Under the pieces are notes generated by a model. That model searched no databases. It was given only the letters and a program-made list of their open reading frames with translations, and had not been told where the DNA came from. From assembly GCF_030811835.1 (NCBI RefSeq), contig NZ_JAUSRO010000002.1, positions 310,001 to 374,000 of the forward strand: DNA of 64,000 nucleotides, in the 5' to 3' direction. The translations under genes were made by a program, and so were the position numbers. This document shows, piece after piece, positions 35,499 to 49,973 of the stretch (the stretch's first letter is position 1; every line of letters begins with the position of its first letter). The DNA is from Variovorax ginsengisoli (lineage in GTDB: Bacteria; Pseudomonadota; Gammaproteobacteria; Burkholderiales; Burkholderiaceae_C).

Positions 35499-37045
35499 AG
35501 ACCTTCCAGAATGGGTGTGCCCGGAGACGCGCGACGCATGTCGACGTCGGGGGTGGAGCGCGTCAAGCGTGGGCTGTACGCGTGGCGGTGAAGGCACTCG
35601 TGGGTCTCGCGCTCGCCTCGGCCTTCGCCTGGAACGCGGCCGCGGCGAACCGCAGCGTGGCGTCTTCTGTGCCCTCGGCGACCGCGGTGCCCTATCAGGG
35701 TGACCTGCTCTCGCTCGACTTCCAGAGCATCGAGATCCGCGAGGTACTCAAGGTCATCGCCGACTTCACGCAGATCAACATCGTGACGTCCGATGCCGTC
35801 AGCGGCGCGCTGACGCTGCGCCTCAAGGACGTGCCGTGGGACCAGGCGCTCGACATCATCCTTCAGGCCAAGCGTCTGGGCATGCGTCGCGATGGCAACG
35901 TGATGTGGATCGCCACGCAGGAAGAACTTCGCGCCCGCGAGAAGCAGGACTTCGAGGCGCTGGCCGCCATCGAGCATCTGGAGCCGTTGCGGACGCAGTC
36001 GTTCCAGCTGAACTATGCCAAGGCGGCGGTCATCGCACAGGGGCTGACGGGCGCCGGCATCGGTGCGTGGGCGGGCGGCCCGGTGAGCAACTCTGGCAGA
36101 CCGGGTCAGCGCGACGCCGGCGGTGACGGTATCGGCGGCGGCCGCGCCGAAGGCATGGCCAGCACTGCGCGCCTGCTGAGCGCGCGCGGCAGCGTGATCG
36201 CCGAACTGCGCACCAACCAACTCTTCGTCACCGACATCGCCGCGCGCCTGGCCCAGGTGGCGGACCTGGTGCGCCAGCTCGACATTCCGGTGCGCCAAGT
36301 GCTGATCGAGGCGCGCATCGTCGAAGCGGCAGACAGCTTTGGCAAGTCGCTGGGCGTGAAGTTCGGCGGCGGGGCGGTCGATGCACGAAGCGCGATCGGC
36401 AACCCGGCCCCGTCTGCCGCAGGCGGCCCGGCGTCTTTTGGGCAGAACAATTTCGTCAACCTGCCCTCGCTGGGCGTGGGTGGCAACACGGCGGGCAGCC
36501 TGGCGCTGTCGCTTTTCGACGCCAGTCTCACGCGCATGCTCAACCTGGAGATTTCCGCGCTGGAGGCGGAGGGCAAAGGGCAGGTGGTGTCGAGCCCGCG
36601 CGTGGTGACGGCCGACCAGACGCGTGCGCTGATCGAGCAGGGCACCGAGCTGCCCTACCAGGTCGCGACGGCCAGCGGCGCGACCTCGATCGCCTTTCGC
36701 AAGGCCAATCTCAAGCTGGAGGTCACGCCGCAGATCACGCCCGAAGGCCGCATCATCCTGTCGCTGGACGTCAACAAGGATTCGGTGGGGCAGGCCACGA
36801 CGGCCGGTTTTGCGATCAACACGAAGCACATACAGACCGAAGTGCTGGTGGACAACGGCGGCACGGTCGTCATCGGTGGTATCTTCGAGATCACCGAAAA
36901 TAACGACGAGTCGCGCGTGCCGGTACTGGGTGAAGTGCCTTACCTGGGGGCACTGTTCCGTACGCGCAACCGTAGTTACAACAAGACCGAAATGCTCGTC
37001 TTTATCACGCCGAAGATGATTACCGAACGCTACGCCGCGCCCTGA
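35495..37045 (+). CDS. pilQ: Type IV pilus secretin PilQ, short form
   Basis: A 516-residue outer-membrane secretin. A signal-like stretch lies at residues 30-50, then an N-domain (LLSLDFQSIEIREVLKVIAD in part, about 71-140), the NolW repeat region with a Gly-rich insertion (150-235), and the secretin barrel (about 270-505, ending VLVDNGGTVVIGGIF and FITPKMI). Typical PilQ proteins of this group run near 700 residues with one or two AMIN domains, which are missing here. A GTG at 35588 would place the signal peptide at the exact N-terminus (485 residues) and is a credible alternative start. Confidence 0.9.
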   Translation: MKTFQNGCARRRATHVDVGGGARQAWAVRVAVKALVGLALASAFAWNAAAANRSVASSVPSATAVPYQGDLLSLDFQSIEIREVLKVIADFTQINIVTSDAVSGALTLRLKDVPWDQALDIILQAKRLGMRRDGNVMWIATQEELRAREKQDFEALAAIEHLEPLRTQSFQLNYAKAAVIAQGLTGAGIGAWAGGPVSNSGRPGQRDAGGDGIGGGRAEGMASTARLLSARGSVIAELRTNQLFVTDIAARLAQVADLVRQLDIPVRQVLIEARIVEAADSFGKSLGVKFGGGAVDARSAIGNPAPSAAGGPASFGQNNFVNLPSLGVGGNTAGSLALSLFDASLTRMLNLEISALEAEGKGQVVSSPRVVTADQTRALIEQGTELPYQVATASGATSIAFRKANLKLEVTPQITPEGRIILSLDVNKDSVGQATTAGFAINTKHIQTEVLVDNGGTVVIGGIFEITENNDESRVPVLGEVPYLGALFRTRNRSYNKTEMLVFITPKMITERYAAP

Positions 37046-37067
37046 CGCGCGGTGTTCACAGGCACGC

Positions 37068-37616
37068 GTGGCGGTCGCACTCGTCGGATTGCCCGGCGCC
37101 GGCAAATCAGCAATAGGCCGGCGTTTGGGGCAGCGTCTCCAGCTCCCTTTCGTTGACAGCGATCACGAGATCGAGTCGCGCATCGGATGTTCCATCCGTG
37201 ATTTCTTCGAGCGCGAGGGCGAGGCCGCCTTTCGCGATGTCGAACAGGCCGTCATCGCCGACCTGGCCCACACCGAGCAAGGCATCGTTGCCACGGGCGG
37301 TGGTGCCGTGCTGCGCGAAGCCAACCGTCAATGCCTGCACACGGGTTTCCATGTGATCTACCTGCGTGCCACGCCGGAAGACCTGTTCCGCCGGTTGCGC
37401 CACGATGTCAAGCGGCCGCTGCTGCAGGTCGCCGACCCGCTGGCGCGGCTGCACGACCTGCACGCCGCGCGCGACCCGTTTTATCGCGAGGTGGCGCACG
37501 ATATCGTCGACACCGGACGACCGTCACTCGCCATGATCGTCAACATCATCGTCATGCAGCTCGAACTCGCGGGCGTCGTGGCGCCGGTGGACGATCCCGA
37601 CGCTCCGCGCGCCTGA
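37068..37616 (+). CDS. aroK: Shikimate kinase
   Basis: A 182-residue P-loop kinase phosphorylating shikimate. Walker A GLPGAGKS at residues 7-14, the DSDHEIE substrate block near 28-34, and the GGGAVLRE shikimate-binding segment near 75 are present. The start is a GTG at 37068, 22 bases after pilQ; no ATG gives the conserved N-terminus. It is followed by aroB as in many proteobacteria. Confidence 0.93.
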   Translation: MAVALVGLPGAGKSAIGRRLGQRLQLPFVDSDHEIESRIGCSIRDFFEREGEAAFRDVEQAVIADLAHTEQGIVATGGGAVLREANRQCLHTGFHVIYLRATPEDLFRRLRHDVKRPLLQVADPLARLHDLHAARDPFYREVAHDIVDTGRPSLAMIVNIIVMQLELAGVVAPVDDPDAPRA

Positions 37617-37676
37617 ACCCCGGCGCTGCTGTCCTCCTGCGCTCGTACGAGGGTGGGAACCTCTAAACTCGCGGGC

Positions 37677-38813
37677 ATGCCATTGCCCCATCCGTCCGCC
37701 GCTGACCGCTTGTCCTTCGTTCCCGGCGCCACCGAGCGCGTCGACATTCACCTTGCTGACCGCAGTTATCCGATCCTGATCGGGACGGGTCTGCTGGACG
37801 ACCCGGCCAGCTGGGCTGCAGTACCCACCGCCACCAGCGCGCTCATCGTGACCAACACGACGGTGGCGCCGCTCTACGTGGAGACGGTGCGGCGTGCCAT
37901 CGGCGGGCGCTTCCGGCAGGTGCACGTGCTGGAGTTGCCCGACGGCGAGGCCTACAAGACCTGGGAAACGCTCAACCTGGTATTCGACGCGTTGCTCCGG
38001 GAGGGCAGCGACCGCAAGACGGTGCTCTTTGCGCTGGGCGGTGGCGTGGTGGGCGACATGACCGGCTTCGCCGCAGCCAGCTACATGCGCGGCGTGCCCT
38101 TCGTGCAGGTGCCGACCACGCTGCTCGCGCAGGTGGATTCGTCGGTCGGCGGCAAGACGGCCATCAACCATCCGCTGGGCAAGAACATGATCGGCGCCTT
38201 CTACCAGCCGCAACTCGTGCTGTGCGACCTGGCCACGCTGGCCACGCTGCCGGCGCGCGAGCTGAGCGCCGGCCTGGCCGAGGTCATCAAGTACGGGCCG
38301 ATCCACGACATGGCTTTCTACGACTGGATTGAAGAGAACATCGACGCGCTGGTGGCGCGCGAGCCCGCCGCGCTCGCGCATGCGGTCAAGCGCAGCTGCG
38401 AGATCAAGGCGCTGGTGGTAGGGCAGGACGAGCGCGAGGCGGGGCTGCGCGCCATCCTCAATTTCGGCCATACCTTCGGGCATGCGATCGAGTCGGGCCT
38501 GGGATACGGCCAATGGCTGCACGGCGAGGCCGTCGGCTGCGGCATGGTGATGGCGGCCCATCTCTCGCAGCGCCTGGGCGGCGTCGATGCGGCTTTCGTC
38601 GCACGGCTGACGCGCTTGGTCGAGCGTGCCGGCCTGCCGGTGGTGGGGCCTGCGCTGGGTGCCGAGCGGTACCTCGAGCTGATGCGCATCGACAAGAAGT
38701 CCGAGGGCGGCGACATCCGTTTTGTGGTGATCGACCGACCGGGTTCGGCCGTCATGCGCGGCGCGCCAGAAGCCATGGTGCGCGAGGTGCTGGCGCATTG
38801 CTGCGCTGCCTGA
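37677..38813 (+). CDS. aroB: 3-dehydroquinate synthase
   Basis: A 378-residue NAD- and zinc-dependent enzyme converting DAHP to 3-dehydroquinate. The NAD loop [16 protein letters not shown], the [20 protein letters not shown] block (in part), and the zinc histidines in [11 protein letters not shown] are all present. The ATG at 37677 is preferred over an upstream frame start at 37653. It lies 60 bases after aroK and 28 bases before the dgt-like gene. Confidence 0.94.
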   Translation: MPLPHPSAADRLSFVPGATERVDIHLADRSYPILIGTGLLDDPASWAAVPTATSALIVTNTTVAPLYVETVRRAIGGRFRQVHVLELPDGEAYKTWETLNLVFDALLREGSDRKTVLFALGGGVVGDMTGFAAASYMRGVPFVQVPTTLLAQVDSSVGGKTAINHPLGKNMIGAFYQPQLVLCDLATLATLPARELSAGLAEVIKYGPIHDMAFYDWIEENIDALVAREPAALAHAVKRSCEIKALVVGQDEREAGLRAILNFGHTFGHAIESGLGYGQWLHGEAVGCGMVMAAHLSQRLGGVDAAFVARLTRLVERAGLPVVGPALGAERYLELMRIDKKSEGGDIRFVVIDRPGSAVMRGAPEAMVREVLAHCCAA

Positions 38814-38841
38814 GCCTACGTCACGCCCGACTCGTCACGCC

Positions 38842-39972
38842 ATGCGCCTCGCGCCCTACGCCAGCCAGCCCGCCCAGTCGCGCGGTCGTCGCCATCCGGA
38901 GCCGCCCGCGCCCACGCGCGACGACTTCCAGCGCGATCGCGACCGCATCGTGCATTCCACCGCATTCCGCCGTCTGGTCTACAAGACGCAGGTGTTTCTC
39001 AACCATGAGGGCGACCTGTTCCGCACACGGTTGACGCATTCGCTGGAGGTCGCGCAACTGGGCCGTTCGATTGCGCGTTCGCTCGGTCTCAACGAAGACC
39101 TGGTGGAGGCGATCGCACTCGCGCACGACCTGGGGCACACGCCGTTCGGACATGCCGGGCAGGACGCGCTGGACGCGTGCATGGCAGGGCATGGCGGTTT
39201 CGAGCACAACCTGCAGAGCCTGCGCGTGGTCGACACGCTGGAGCACCGCTATCCGCAATACGACGGCCTGAACCTGAGCTTCGAGACGCGCGAGGGCATC
39301 CTCAAGCATTGCGCGCGCGCGAACGCCGAACGCATCGAGGCCGCCGAGCCCGGTGGCGTGGCCCGGCGCTTCATCGACCGCACGCAGCCAAGCCTGGAAG
39401 CGCAACTGTGCAACCTGGCCGACGAAATCGCCTACAACGCGCATGACATCGATGACGGCGTTCGCTCCGGGCTGATCGGGATCGAGCAACTGGCCGAGGT
39501 CGAGCTGTTCGAGCGCTACCGCTGCGAGGCGGTGGCGGAACATCCGCAGCTCGACGGTCGGCGCATGCTCTACGAAACCATCCGCCGCATGCTCAGCGCG
39601 CAGGTGTACGACGTGATCGACGCCACGCGCTCGGCCCTTGCCGCCGCCGCGCCTGCCGATGCCGATGCGGCACGCCGCGCGCCGCCGCTGGTGGGCTTCA
39701 GCCCTGCCATGCGCGCGCAGTCGATCGCACTCAAGCGCGTGCTGTTCCGGGACCTGTACCGCCATCCGCAGGTCATGCAGACCACCGTGCGCGCGCAGGC
39801 GGTGGTGCAGGACCTTTTTGCGGCCTACCGGGCCGACACGGGCGAGATGCCCGTGTCCTTTGCCTCGCGTCCGGACGCGTCGCGCGCCGTGGCCGACTAC
39901 ATCGCCGGCATGACCGACCGTTACGCCCTGCGCGAACACGAGCGGCTGACCGGACAGGTCTGGCCGGCATGA
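38842..39972 (+). CDS. dgt: Deoxyguanosinetriphosphate triphosphohydrolase-like protein
   Basis: A 376-residue HD-domain phosphohydrolase of the short Dgt-like class. The metal-binding histidine/aspartate sites are in TRLTHSLEVAQ and AHDLGHTPFGHAG, with later GGFEHNLQ and DEIAYNAHDIDD. It removes triphosphate from dNTPs in characterised homologues. Its stop overlaps the following transporter by 4 bases. Confidence 0.9.
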   Translation: MRLAPYASQPAQSRGRRHPEPPAPTRDDFQRDRDRIVHSTAFRRLVYKTQVFLNHEGDLFRTRLTHSLEVAQLGRSIARSLGLNEDLVEAIALAHDLGHTPFGHAGQDALDACMAGHGGFEHNLQSLRVVDTLEHRYPQYDGLNLSFETREGILKHCARANAERIEAAEPGGVARRFIDRTQPSLEAQLCNLADEIAYNAHDIDDGVRSGLIGIEQLAEVELFERYRCEAVAEHPQLDGRRMLYETIRRMLSAQVYDVIDATRSALAAAAPADADAARRAPPLVGFSPAMRAQSIALKRVLFRDLYRHPQVMQTTVRAQAVVQDLFAAYRADTGEMPVSFASRPDASRAVADYIAGMTDRYALREHERLTGQVWPA

Positions 39973-41255
39973 GCGCACCGACGGCCGCACGCAGCGTTCG
40001 GCCCGCTGCCACGTGGGCGGTGGTGCTGGCCGGCGTGAGCGCATCGCTGCACCTGGGCAAGCTGCCGCCCGCGGTGCCCGCGCTTCAGGCCACGCTGGGC
40101 ATCACGTGGGTCGAGGCGGGTTTCCTCCTGTCGCTGGTGCAGGTGGCGGGCATGCTGCTGGGCATGGCGGTCGGGCTGACGGCCGATACCCTCGGGTTGC
40201 GCCGCAGCATGCTGACCGGGCTGGCGGTGCTGACCGGCGCGAGCGTGCTCGGTGGACTGGCCGGCACGATCGCGGCCGATCCGCATGGCAGCCGTGCGGC
40301 CGTGCATGCCTTGCTCGTCCTGCGCGGGATCGAAGGCCTGGGCTTCCTGCTGGTCGTGATGCCGGCGCCGGGGCTGATCCGCGCCTTCGCCACGGCCGGA
40401 ACCGAAAAAAAGGCGATGGGATGGTGGGGTGCCTACATGCCATTGGGCGTGGCGCTGGCCCTGCTGGTCGGTCCGGCGCTGATCGGCGCCATTGGCTGGC
40501 CGGGCTGGTGGTGGGCGCTGTCGCTGGTGTCGGCCGGCGCCGCGGTAGGGGTGCGCACCTGCGTGCCGCCGGATGTGCGCGACGTCGCCCGGCGCGATCA
40601 AACCGCTGCTTCCGGCTGGCGCACCCGCCTTCGCGAAACGCTCGGCGCGCCCGGCCCATGGCTGGTGGCGCTGGCGTTTGCGGTCTACTCTTCGCAGTGG
40701 ATCGCCGTGATTGGTTTCCTGCCCGCCATCTACGCGGGCGTCGGCGTGCCTGCTGGCTGGAGCGCCGTGCTGACGGCGCTGGCCGCAGCGCTGAACATCG
40801 GGGGCAATCTGGCCGGCGGACGGCTGCTGCAACGCGGGATTCCGCCCGGCCGACTGCTGCGATGGGGTTACCTCGCGATGGCGTTGGGCAGCGTCGCGGC
40901 CTTCGCGCAGGTCGGGCAGGGGGCAGGCGCGCTCGGCCTGCCGCCCGCCCTGCGCTATGGGGCCGTCTGCCTTTTTTCACTGGCGGGCGGCATGATTCCC
41001 GCCACGCTGTTCTCGCTGGCGGTGCGCCTGGCCCCCGGGCCCGCCACGGTATCGACCACCGTCGGCCTGGTGCAACAGGCCTCTGCCCTGGGCCAATTCG
41101 TGGCGCCACCGGTGGTGGCCTGGCTGGCCCACCGCGTCGGTGGCTGGCAATGGACCTGGGCGCTCACGCTGGCTTGCTCGCTGGCGGGCGCTGCGCTGGC
41201 TGCACGGCTGGCGCATGCGTCGGCGCGCGCTTCAACCTCGACGCCTTCAAGGTAA
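39969..41255 (+). CDS. MFS transporter
   Basis: A 428-residue major facilitator with about twelve hydrophobic segments and an A-like motif in the loop GLTADTLGLRRSML near residues 63-76. The family resemblance is to the cyanate/NimT group of drug or organic-acid exporters, but the substrate is unknown. It overlaps the dgt stop by 4 bases and may share its transcript. Confidence 0.8.
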   Translation: MSAPTAARSVRPAATWAVVLAGVSASLHLGKLPPAVPALQATLGITWVEAGFLLSLVQVAGMLLGMAVGLTADTLGLRRSMLTGLAVLTGASVLGGLAGTIAADPHGSRAAVHALLVLRGIEGLGFLLVVMPAPGLIRAFATAGTEKKAMGWWGAYMPLGVALALLVGPALIGAIGWPGWWWALSLVSAGAAVGVRTCVPPDVRDVARRDQTAASGWRTRLRETLGAPGPWLVALAFAVYSSQWIAVIGFLPAIYAGVGVPAGWSAVLTALAAALNIGGNLAGGRLLQRGIPPGRLLRWGYLAMALGSVAAFAQVGQGAGALGLPPALRYGAVCLFSLAGGMIPATLFSLAVRLAPGPATVSTTVGLVQQASALGQFVAPPVVAWLAHRVGGWQWTWALTLACSLAGAALAARLAHASARASTSTPSR

Positions 41256-41259
41256 ATCC

Positions 41260-41850
41260 ATGACCCTGCATCCGGACGCCATCGCGGCGACAATCGACGC
41301 CGTTCAGGCCGAGGCCGACATGCGCCACTGGTTGACGCGTGCGGTGATCGGCCTGAACCTCTGCCCCTTTGCCAAGGCGGTCCATGTGAAAGGGCAGATC
41401 CACTACGCAAGCTATCTGCCGGCCGACGAGGCGGGCCTGATCGAGGCACTGCTCGACGAGGCGCAGGCGCTCCTTGCGTGCGACGCTTCGCAGCGCGACA
41501 CCACCCTTCTGATGGCACCCAACACCTTGGCGGATTTTCTGGACTTCAACGATTTCACCGGCCGCGCCGAGCGACGCCTCGCACGTGCGGGCTACGACGG
41601 CGTACTGCAACTGGCGAGCTTCCATCCCCGGTTCCAGTTTGGCGGCAGCGCGCCCGACGACATCGCCAACGCGACCAACCGGGCGCCCTATCCCACGTTG
41701 CACCTGTTGCGCGAAGACAGCGTGAGCCGTGCGGTCGATGCCTTCCCCGAGGCCGATGCGATCTTCGAGCGCAACATCGAAGTGCTCGAAGCGCTTGGCG
41801 CTGAGGGCTGGACGGCACTGGACGTGGGTCGGGGAGGAGCGTCCCGATGA
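41260..41850 (+). CDS. DUF1415 family protein
   Basis: A 196-residue cytoplasmic protein of the DUF1415 family, recognisable by RAVIGLNLCPFAK near residues 24-36, the LDFNDF block, and SFHPRFQFGG with NRAPYPTLHLLRE. No biochemical role is established. The ATG at 41260 gives the family's usual length. Its stop overlaps the methyltransferase gene by 4 bases. Confidence 0.82.
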   Translation: MTLHPDAIAATIDAVQAEADMRHWLTRAVIGLNLCPFAKAVHVKGQIHYASYLPADEAGLIEALLDEAQALLACDASQRDTTLLMAPNTLADFLDFNDFTGRAERRLARAGYDGVLQLASFHPRFQFGGSAPDDIANATNRAPYPTLHLLREDSVSRAVDAFPEADAIFERNIEVLEALGAEGWTALDVGRGGASR

Positions 41851-42704
41851 GCAAGGCACTGAAGGCCGCCAAGGCCGAAGCAGACGTGCTGCAGGAACTG
41901 CGGCCGGGCCAGTCGATTGAGCTGCTCAAGAAACTGCACATCCTCACGCGCGAAGGCCGGCTGAACCAGGATTCGCGGCGCAAGCTCAAGCAGGTCTACC
42001 ACCTGTTCCAGTTCATCGAGAAACTGCTGCGTGAGCTGCCGGGCGAGGGCGCGCAGGCCACGCTGGCCGACCACGGCGCCGGCAAGTCCTACCTCGGCTT
42101 CATCCTCTACGACCTGTTCTTCAAGGCGCGCGGCGGCCATGTGTATGGCATCGAGACGCGCAGCGAGCTCATCGAGAAATCGCGTGTGCTGGCCGGCCAG
42201 CTCGGTTTCGGCCGCATGTCCTTCCTGAACCTGACGGTGGCCGAGTCGACCCACGCCGACGGGCTGCCCGCGCAGATCGACGTGGTCACCGCACTGCATG
42301 CCTGCGACACGGCCACTGATGACGCGATCGCCTTCGGCCTGGCCAAGAAGGCGCGTTACATGGTGCTGGTGCCTTGCTGCCAGGCGGAAGTCGCCGCCTG
42401 CCTGCGGGAGACCAAGGTCTTGGCGCTGTCGCGCACGCCGCTGGCCGAGCTCTGGCGCCATCCGCTGCACACGCGAGAAATCGGCAGCCAACTCACCAAC
42501 GTGCTGCGCTGCCTGTACCTCGAAGCCCATGGCTACCAGGTCACAGTGACCGAGCTGGTCGGCTGGGAACACAGCATGAAGAACGAGTTGATCATCGCGC
42601 GCCGCACGGGTCAGGCGAAGGCGGGTGCGGCCGAGCGGTTGAAAAGCCTGCTGGCGGAGTTCGGCCTGTCGTCGCTGCTCGATACCCGCTTCCGTCTGCA
42701 ATGA
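41847..42704 (+). CDS. Class I SAM-dependent methyltransferase (Methyltransf_32-like)
   Basis: A 285-residue protein with a SAM-binding core: ADHGAGKSYLG replaces the usual DxGxGxG near residue 75, followed by VYGIETRSELIEKS, ALHACDTATDDAI and VPCCQAEVA. The LHAC and PCCQ motifs resemble the Methyltransf_32 family, some of which act on RNA or cysteine-rich targets. The target here is unknown. It is coupled to the DUF1415 gene. Confidence 0.8.
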   Translation: MSKALKAAKAEADVLQELRPGQSIELLKKLHILTREGRLNQDSRRKLKQVYHLFQFIEKLLRELPGEGAQATLADHGAGKSYLGFILYDLFFKARGGHVYGIETRSELIEKSRVLAGQLGFGRMSFLNLTVAESTHADGLPAQIDVVTALHACDTATDDAIAFGLAKKARYMVLVPCCQAEVAACLRETKVLALSRTPLAELWRHPLHTREIGSQLTNVLRCLYLEAHGYQVTVTELVGWEHSMKNELIIARRTGQAKAGAAERLKSLLAEFGLSSLLDTRFRLQ

Positions 42705-42731
42705 AGTTTGAAAACGCGCGGTGACCTCTAG

Positions 42732-43427
42732 ATGGCCCGTTTGCCTCGCCTCACGCTGGCCGGCCGGCTCCACCATGTGATCCAGCGCGGCAACAACCGC
42801 CAGGATGTGTTCATCGAGCCGGCCGACCGCGAGCGCATGCTGGCGTTGCTGGGCGAGCAGGCGCCGCGTTTCGGTGTGGCGCTGCATGCCTACGTGCTGA
42901 TGGACAACCATTTCCACCTGCTCGTCACGCCCGCCACCGACGATGGCCTGCCCCAGTTCATGCAGGCGGTGGGGCGCAGCTACGTGCGCTGGTTCAATGA
43001 CCGGCACGGCCGCAGCGGCACGCTCTGGGAAGGGCGCTACCGCGCGACGCTGATCCAGCCGGAACGTTATCTGCTCACTTGCATGGCGTACATGGACCTG
43101 AATCCGGTGCGTGCGGGGCAGGTGGCCGATCCGCGTGAATTTCGCTGGTCGAGTCACGCGCACTGTGTCGGCCTGCGACATGATCGGCTGGTATCCCCGC
43201 ATCCGTTGTACTGGGCGCTCGGCAACACGCCCTTTGCGCGGGAGGCGGCCTACGCCGAACTGGTGCATGCCGGTGTGAGCGCACGCGATCAGCGGCTTTT
43301 GACCGAATCCACGCTCCAGGGCTGGGCGGCGGGCGATGCGGATTTCATCGCGCAACTCGAAGCCGTCACGCCGCGACGCGTGGTCAAGGGACGTGCGGGC
43401 CGACGGCCCAATCCACCGCCTGGCTGA
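42732..43427 (+). CDS. REP-associated tyrosine transposase (RAYT, Y1/IS200-like)
   Basis: A 231-residue Y1 transposase-fold protein. The metal-binding HUH-type pair is H60 and H62 in DNHFHLLV, and the nucleophile tyrosine is Y84 in GRSYVRWFN; the WEGRYRATLIQ and MDLNPVRAG blocks are RAYT hallmarks. Such domesticated transposases process REP hairpins. It is inserted tightly between the methyltransferase and gltB. Flanking sequence at 43471-43547 looks like part of its mobile unit. No true IS ends were identified. Confidence 0.9.
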   Translation: MARLPRLTLAGRLHHVIQRGNNRQDVFIEPADRERMLALLGEQAPRFGVALHAYVLMDNHFHLLVTPATDDGLPQFMQAVGRSYVRWFNDRHGRSGTLWEGRYRATLIQPERYLLTCMAYMDLNPVRAGQVADPREFRWSSHAHCVGLRHDRLVSPHPLYWALGNTPFAREAAYAELVHAGVSARDQRLLTESTLQGWAAGDADFIAQLEAVTPRRVVKGRAGRRPNPPPG

Positions 43428-43470
43428 CGACCACCGGTCGCTGAAGGAACGCTGCCATAGGCGTTGTGGG

Positions 43471-43547
43471 GCATTTTGATCTGTCCCTTAATAATCTTGA
43501 GCTCACGTGATCGAGAGTTAATTGGAACCTGACCCCATTTAAAATGC
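43471..43547. repeat. Inverted repeat flank downstream of the RAYT gene
   Basis: GCATTTT at 43471-43477 pairs with AAAATGC at 43541-43547, and the intervening segment carries the CTGTCCCTTAA and GGAACCTGACCCCATTT blocks that I associate with sequences trailing RAYT genes in proteobacteria (recollection, not a search). It sits between the transposase stop and the gltB start, within the 184-base gap 43428-43611. It may be the outer hairpin of the RAYT unit. Confidence 0.45.
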
Positions 43548-43611
43548 TTGGCATTGTTTGTGCAACGCAATATCCTCCGTTTCCCTGCGAAAAAATGAAG
43601 GAGTGCGCCAC

Positions 43612-48351
<4,740 letters not shown>

Positions 48352-48387
48352 GCCCGCCCCGACCGACAAAAAACAGAGGACAGCACG

Positions 48388-49881
48388 ATGGGAAAAATCA
48401 CCGGCTTCATGGAGCATGAGCGCATCGAAGAGGGCTACAAGCCCGTTGACGAGCGTCTCAAGCATTACAAGGAATTCGTGGTCGGGCTCACGCCCGAGCA
48501 GGCGAAGGTGCAGGGCGCGCGCTGCATGGACTGCGGCACGCCGTTCTGCAACAGCGGTTGCCCGGTCAACAACATCATTCCGGACTTCAACGACCTGGTC
48601 TACCGCGACGACTGGCGCAACGCCTTTGCCGTGCTGGACTCGACCAACAACTTCCCGGAATTCACCGGCCGCATCTGCCCTGCGCCCTGCGAAGCGGCGT
48701 GTGTGCTCAACGTGAACGACGACGCGATCGGCATCAAGTCGATCGAGCACGCGATCATCGATCGCGCTTGGGACGAAGGCTGGGTCGCGCCGCGCGTGGC
48801 CAAGCACAAGACTGGCAAGAAGGTGGCCGTGGTCGGCTCCGGACCGGCCGGCCTGGCGGCGGCCCAGCAACTGGCACGCGTGGGGCATGACGTGACGCTG
48901 TTCGAGAAGAACGACCGTGTGGGCGGCCTGCTGCGCTACGGCATTCCCGACTTCAAGATGGAAAAGACGCACATCGACCGCCGCGTTGCGCAGATGAAGG
49001 CCGAAGGCGTCACTTTCCGCACCGGTGTCATGGTCGGCGCAGCCAAGGACCCGCTGGGCAAGGGCTCCAAGGTGACCAACTGGGCTAAGGAAACTGTCAC
49101 GCCTGAACAGCTCGACAAGGAATTCGACGCGGTGCTGCTGACCGGCGGTGCCGAGCAGTCGCGTGACCTGCCGGTGCCCGGACGGGACCTCGACGGCATC
49201 CATTTCGCGATGGAATTCCTGCCCCAGCAGAACAAGATCAATGCGGGCGACAAGCTCAAGGGCCAGCTGCGCGCCGACGGCAAGCACGTCATCGTCATCG
49301 GCGGCGGCGACACCGGCTCGGATTGCGTGGGCACCAGCAATCGCCACGGCGCGCTCAGCGTGACCCAGTTCGAGCTGATGCCCCAGCCGCCGGCCGAGGA
49401 AAACCGGCCTATGACCTGGCCCTACTGGCCGTACAAGCTGCGCACCAGCTCCAGCCACGTGGAAGGGTGCGAGCGTGAATTCGCCATCTCGACCAAGGAA
49501 TTCATCGGCGAGGGCAAGGATGGAAAGTCCGGCAAGGTCACTGGCCTGAAGACCGTCCGCGTCGAATGGAAAGACGGCAAGATGGTCGAAGTGCCGGGCA
49601 GTGAGCAGATCCTCAAGGCCGACCTGGTGCTGCTGGCGATGGGCTTCGTGAGCCCGGTGGCCAACGTGCTCGACGCCTTCGGCATCGAGAAGGACGCGCG
49701 CGGCAATGCCAAGGCGTCGACCGAATTCACCGGCGGCTACGCGACCAACGTGCCCAAGCTGTTCGCGGCGGGCGACATCCGCCGCGGCCAGTCGCTTGTG
49801 GTGTGGGCCATTCGCGAGGGCCGCCAGGCTGCACGCGCGGTCGATGAGTTCCTGATGGGCTTCAGCGATCTGCCGCGTTGA
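48388..49881 (+). CDS. gltD: Glutamate synthase small subunit
   Basis: A 497-residue NADPH-oxidising beta subunit. Two N-terminal [4Fe-4S] cysteine groups are visible (C46, C49, C54, C58 in [14 protein letters not shown], and CPAPCEAAC near 95), then the FAD motif [10 protein letters not shown] and the NADPH motif GGGDTGSDC. It supplies electrons to GltB. It follows gltB by 36 bases and ends in front of a clear hairpin terminator. Confidence 0.96.
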   Translation: MGKITGFMEHERIEEGYKPVDERLKHYKEFVVGLTPEQAKVQGARCMDCGTPFCNSGCPVNNIIPDFNDLVYRDDWRNAFAVLDSTNNFPEFTGRICPAPCEAACVLNVNDDAIGIKSIEHAIIDRAWDEGWVAPRVAKHKTGKKVAVVGSGPAGLAAAQQLARVGHDVTLFEKNDRVGGLLRYGIPDFKMEKTHIDRRVAQMKAEGVTFRTGVMVGAAKDPLGKGSKVTNWAKETVTPEQLDKEFDAVLLTGGAEQSRDLPVPGRDLDGIHFAMEFLPQQNKINAGDKLKGQLRADGKHVIVIGGGDTGSDCVGTSNRHGALSVTQFELMPQPPAEENRPMTWPYWPYKLRTSSSHVEGCEREFAISTKEFIGEGKDGKSGKVTGLKTVRVEWKDGKMVEVPGSEQILKADLVLLAMGFVSPVANVLDAFGIEKDARGNAKASTEFTGGYATNVPKLFAAGDIRRGQSLVVWAIREGRQAARAVDEFLMGFSDLPR

Positions 49882-49934
49882 AGTCTTTACAGAACGCGGA
49901 GTAGCGCTGTCCCTTATCATCCGGGGAAACCCGA

Positions 49935-49964
49935 GCCGGGATGCCTGTCAGGCGCCCGGCTTTT
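49935..49964 (+). terminator. Rho-independent terminator after gltBD
   Basis: GCCGGG (49935-49940) pairs with CCCGGC (49955-49960), with an inner GCCT/AGGC stem closing a GTC loop, followed by TTTT. It separates gltBD from the mla operon. The mlaF start codon lies only 9 bases after the T-run, so the mlaF transcript must start beyond or read through the hairpin. Confidence 0.85.
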
Positions 49965-49973
49965 CTTATTGAT

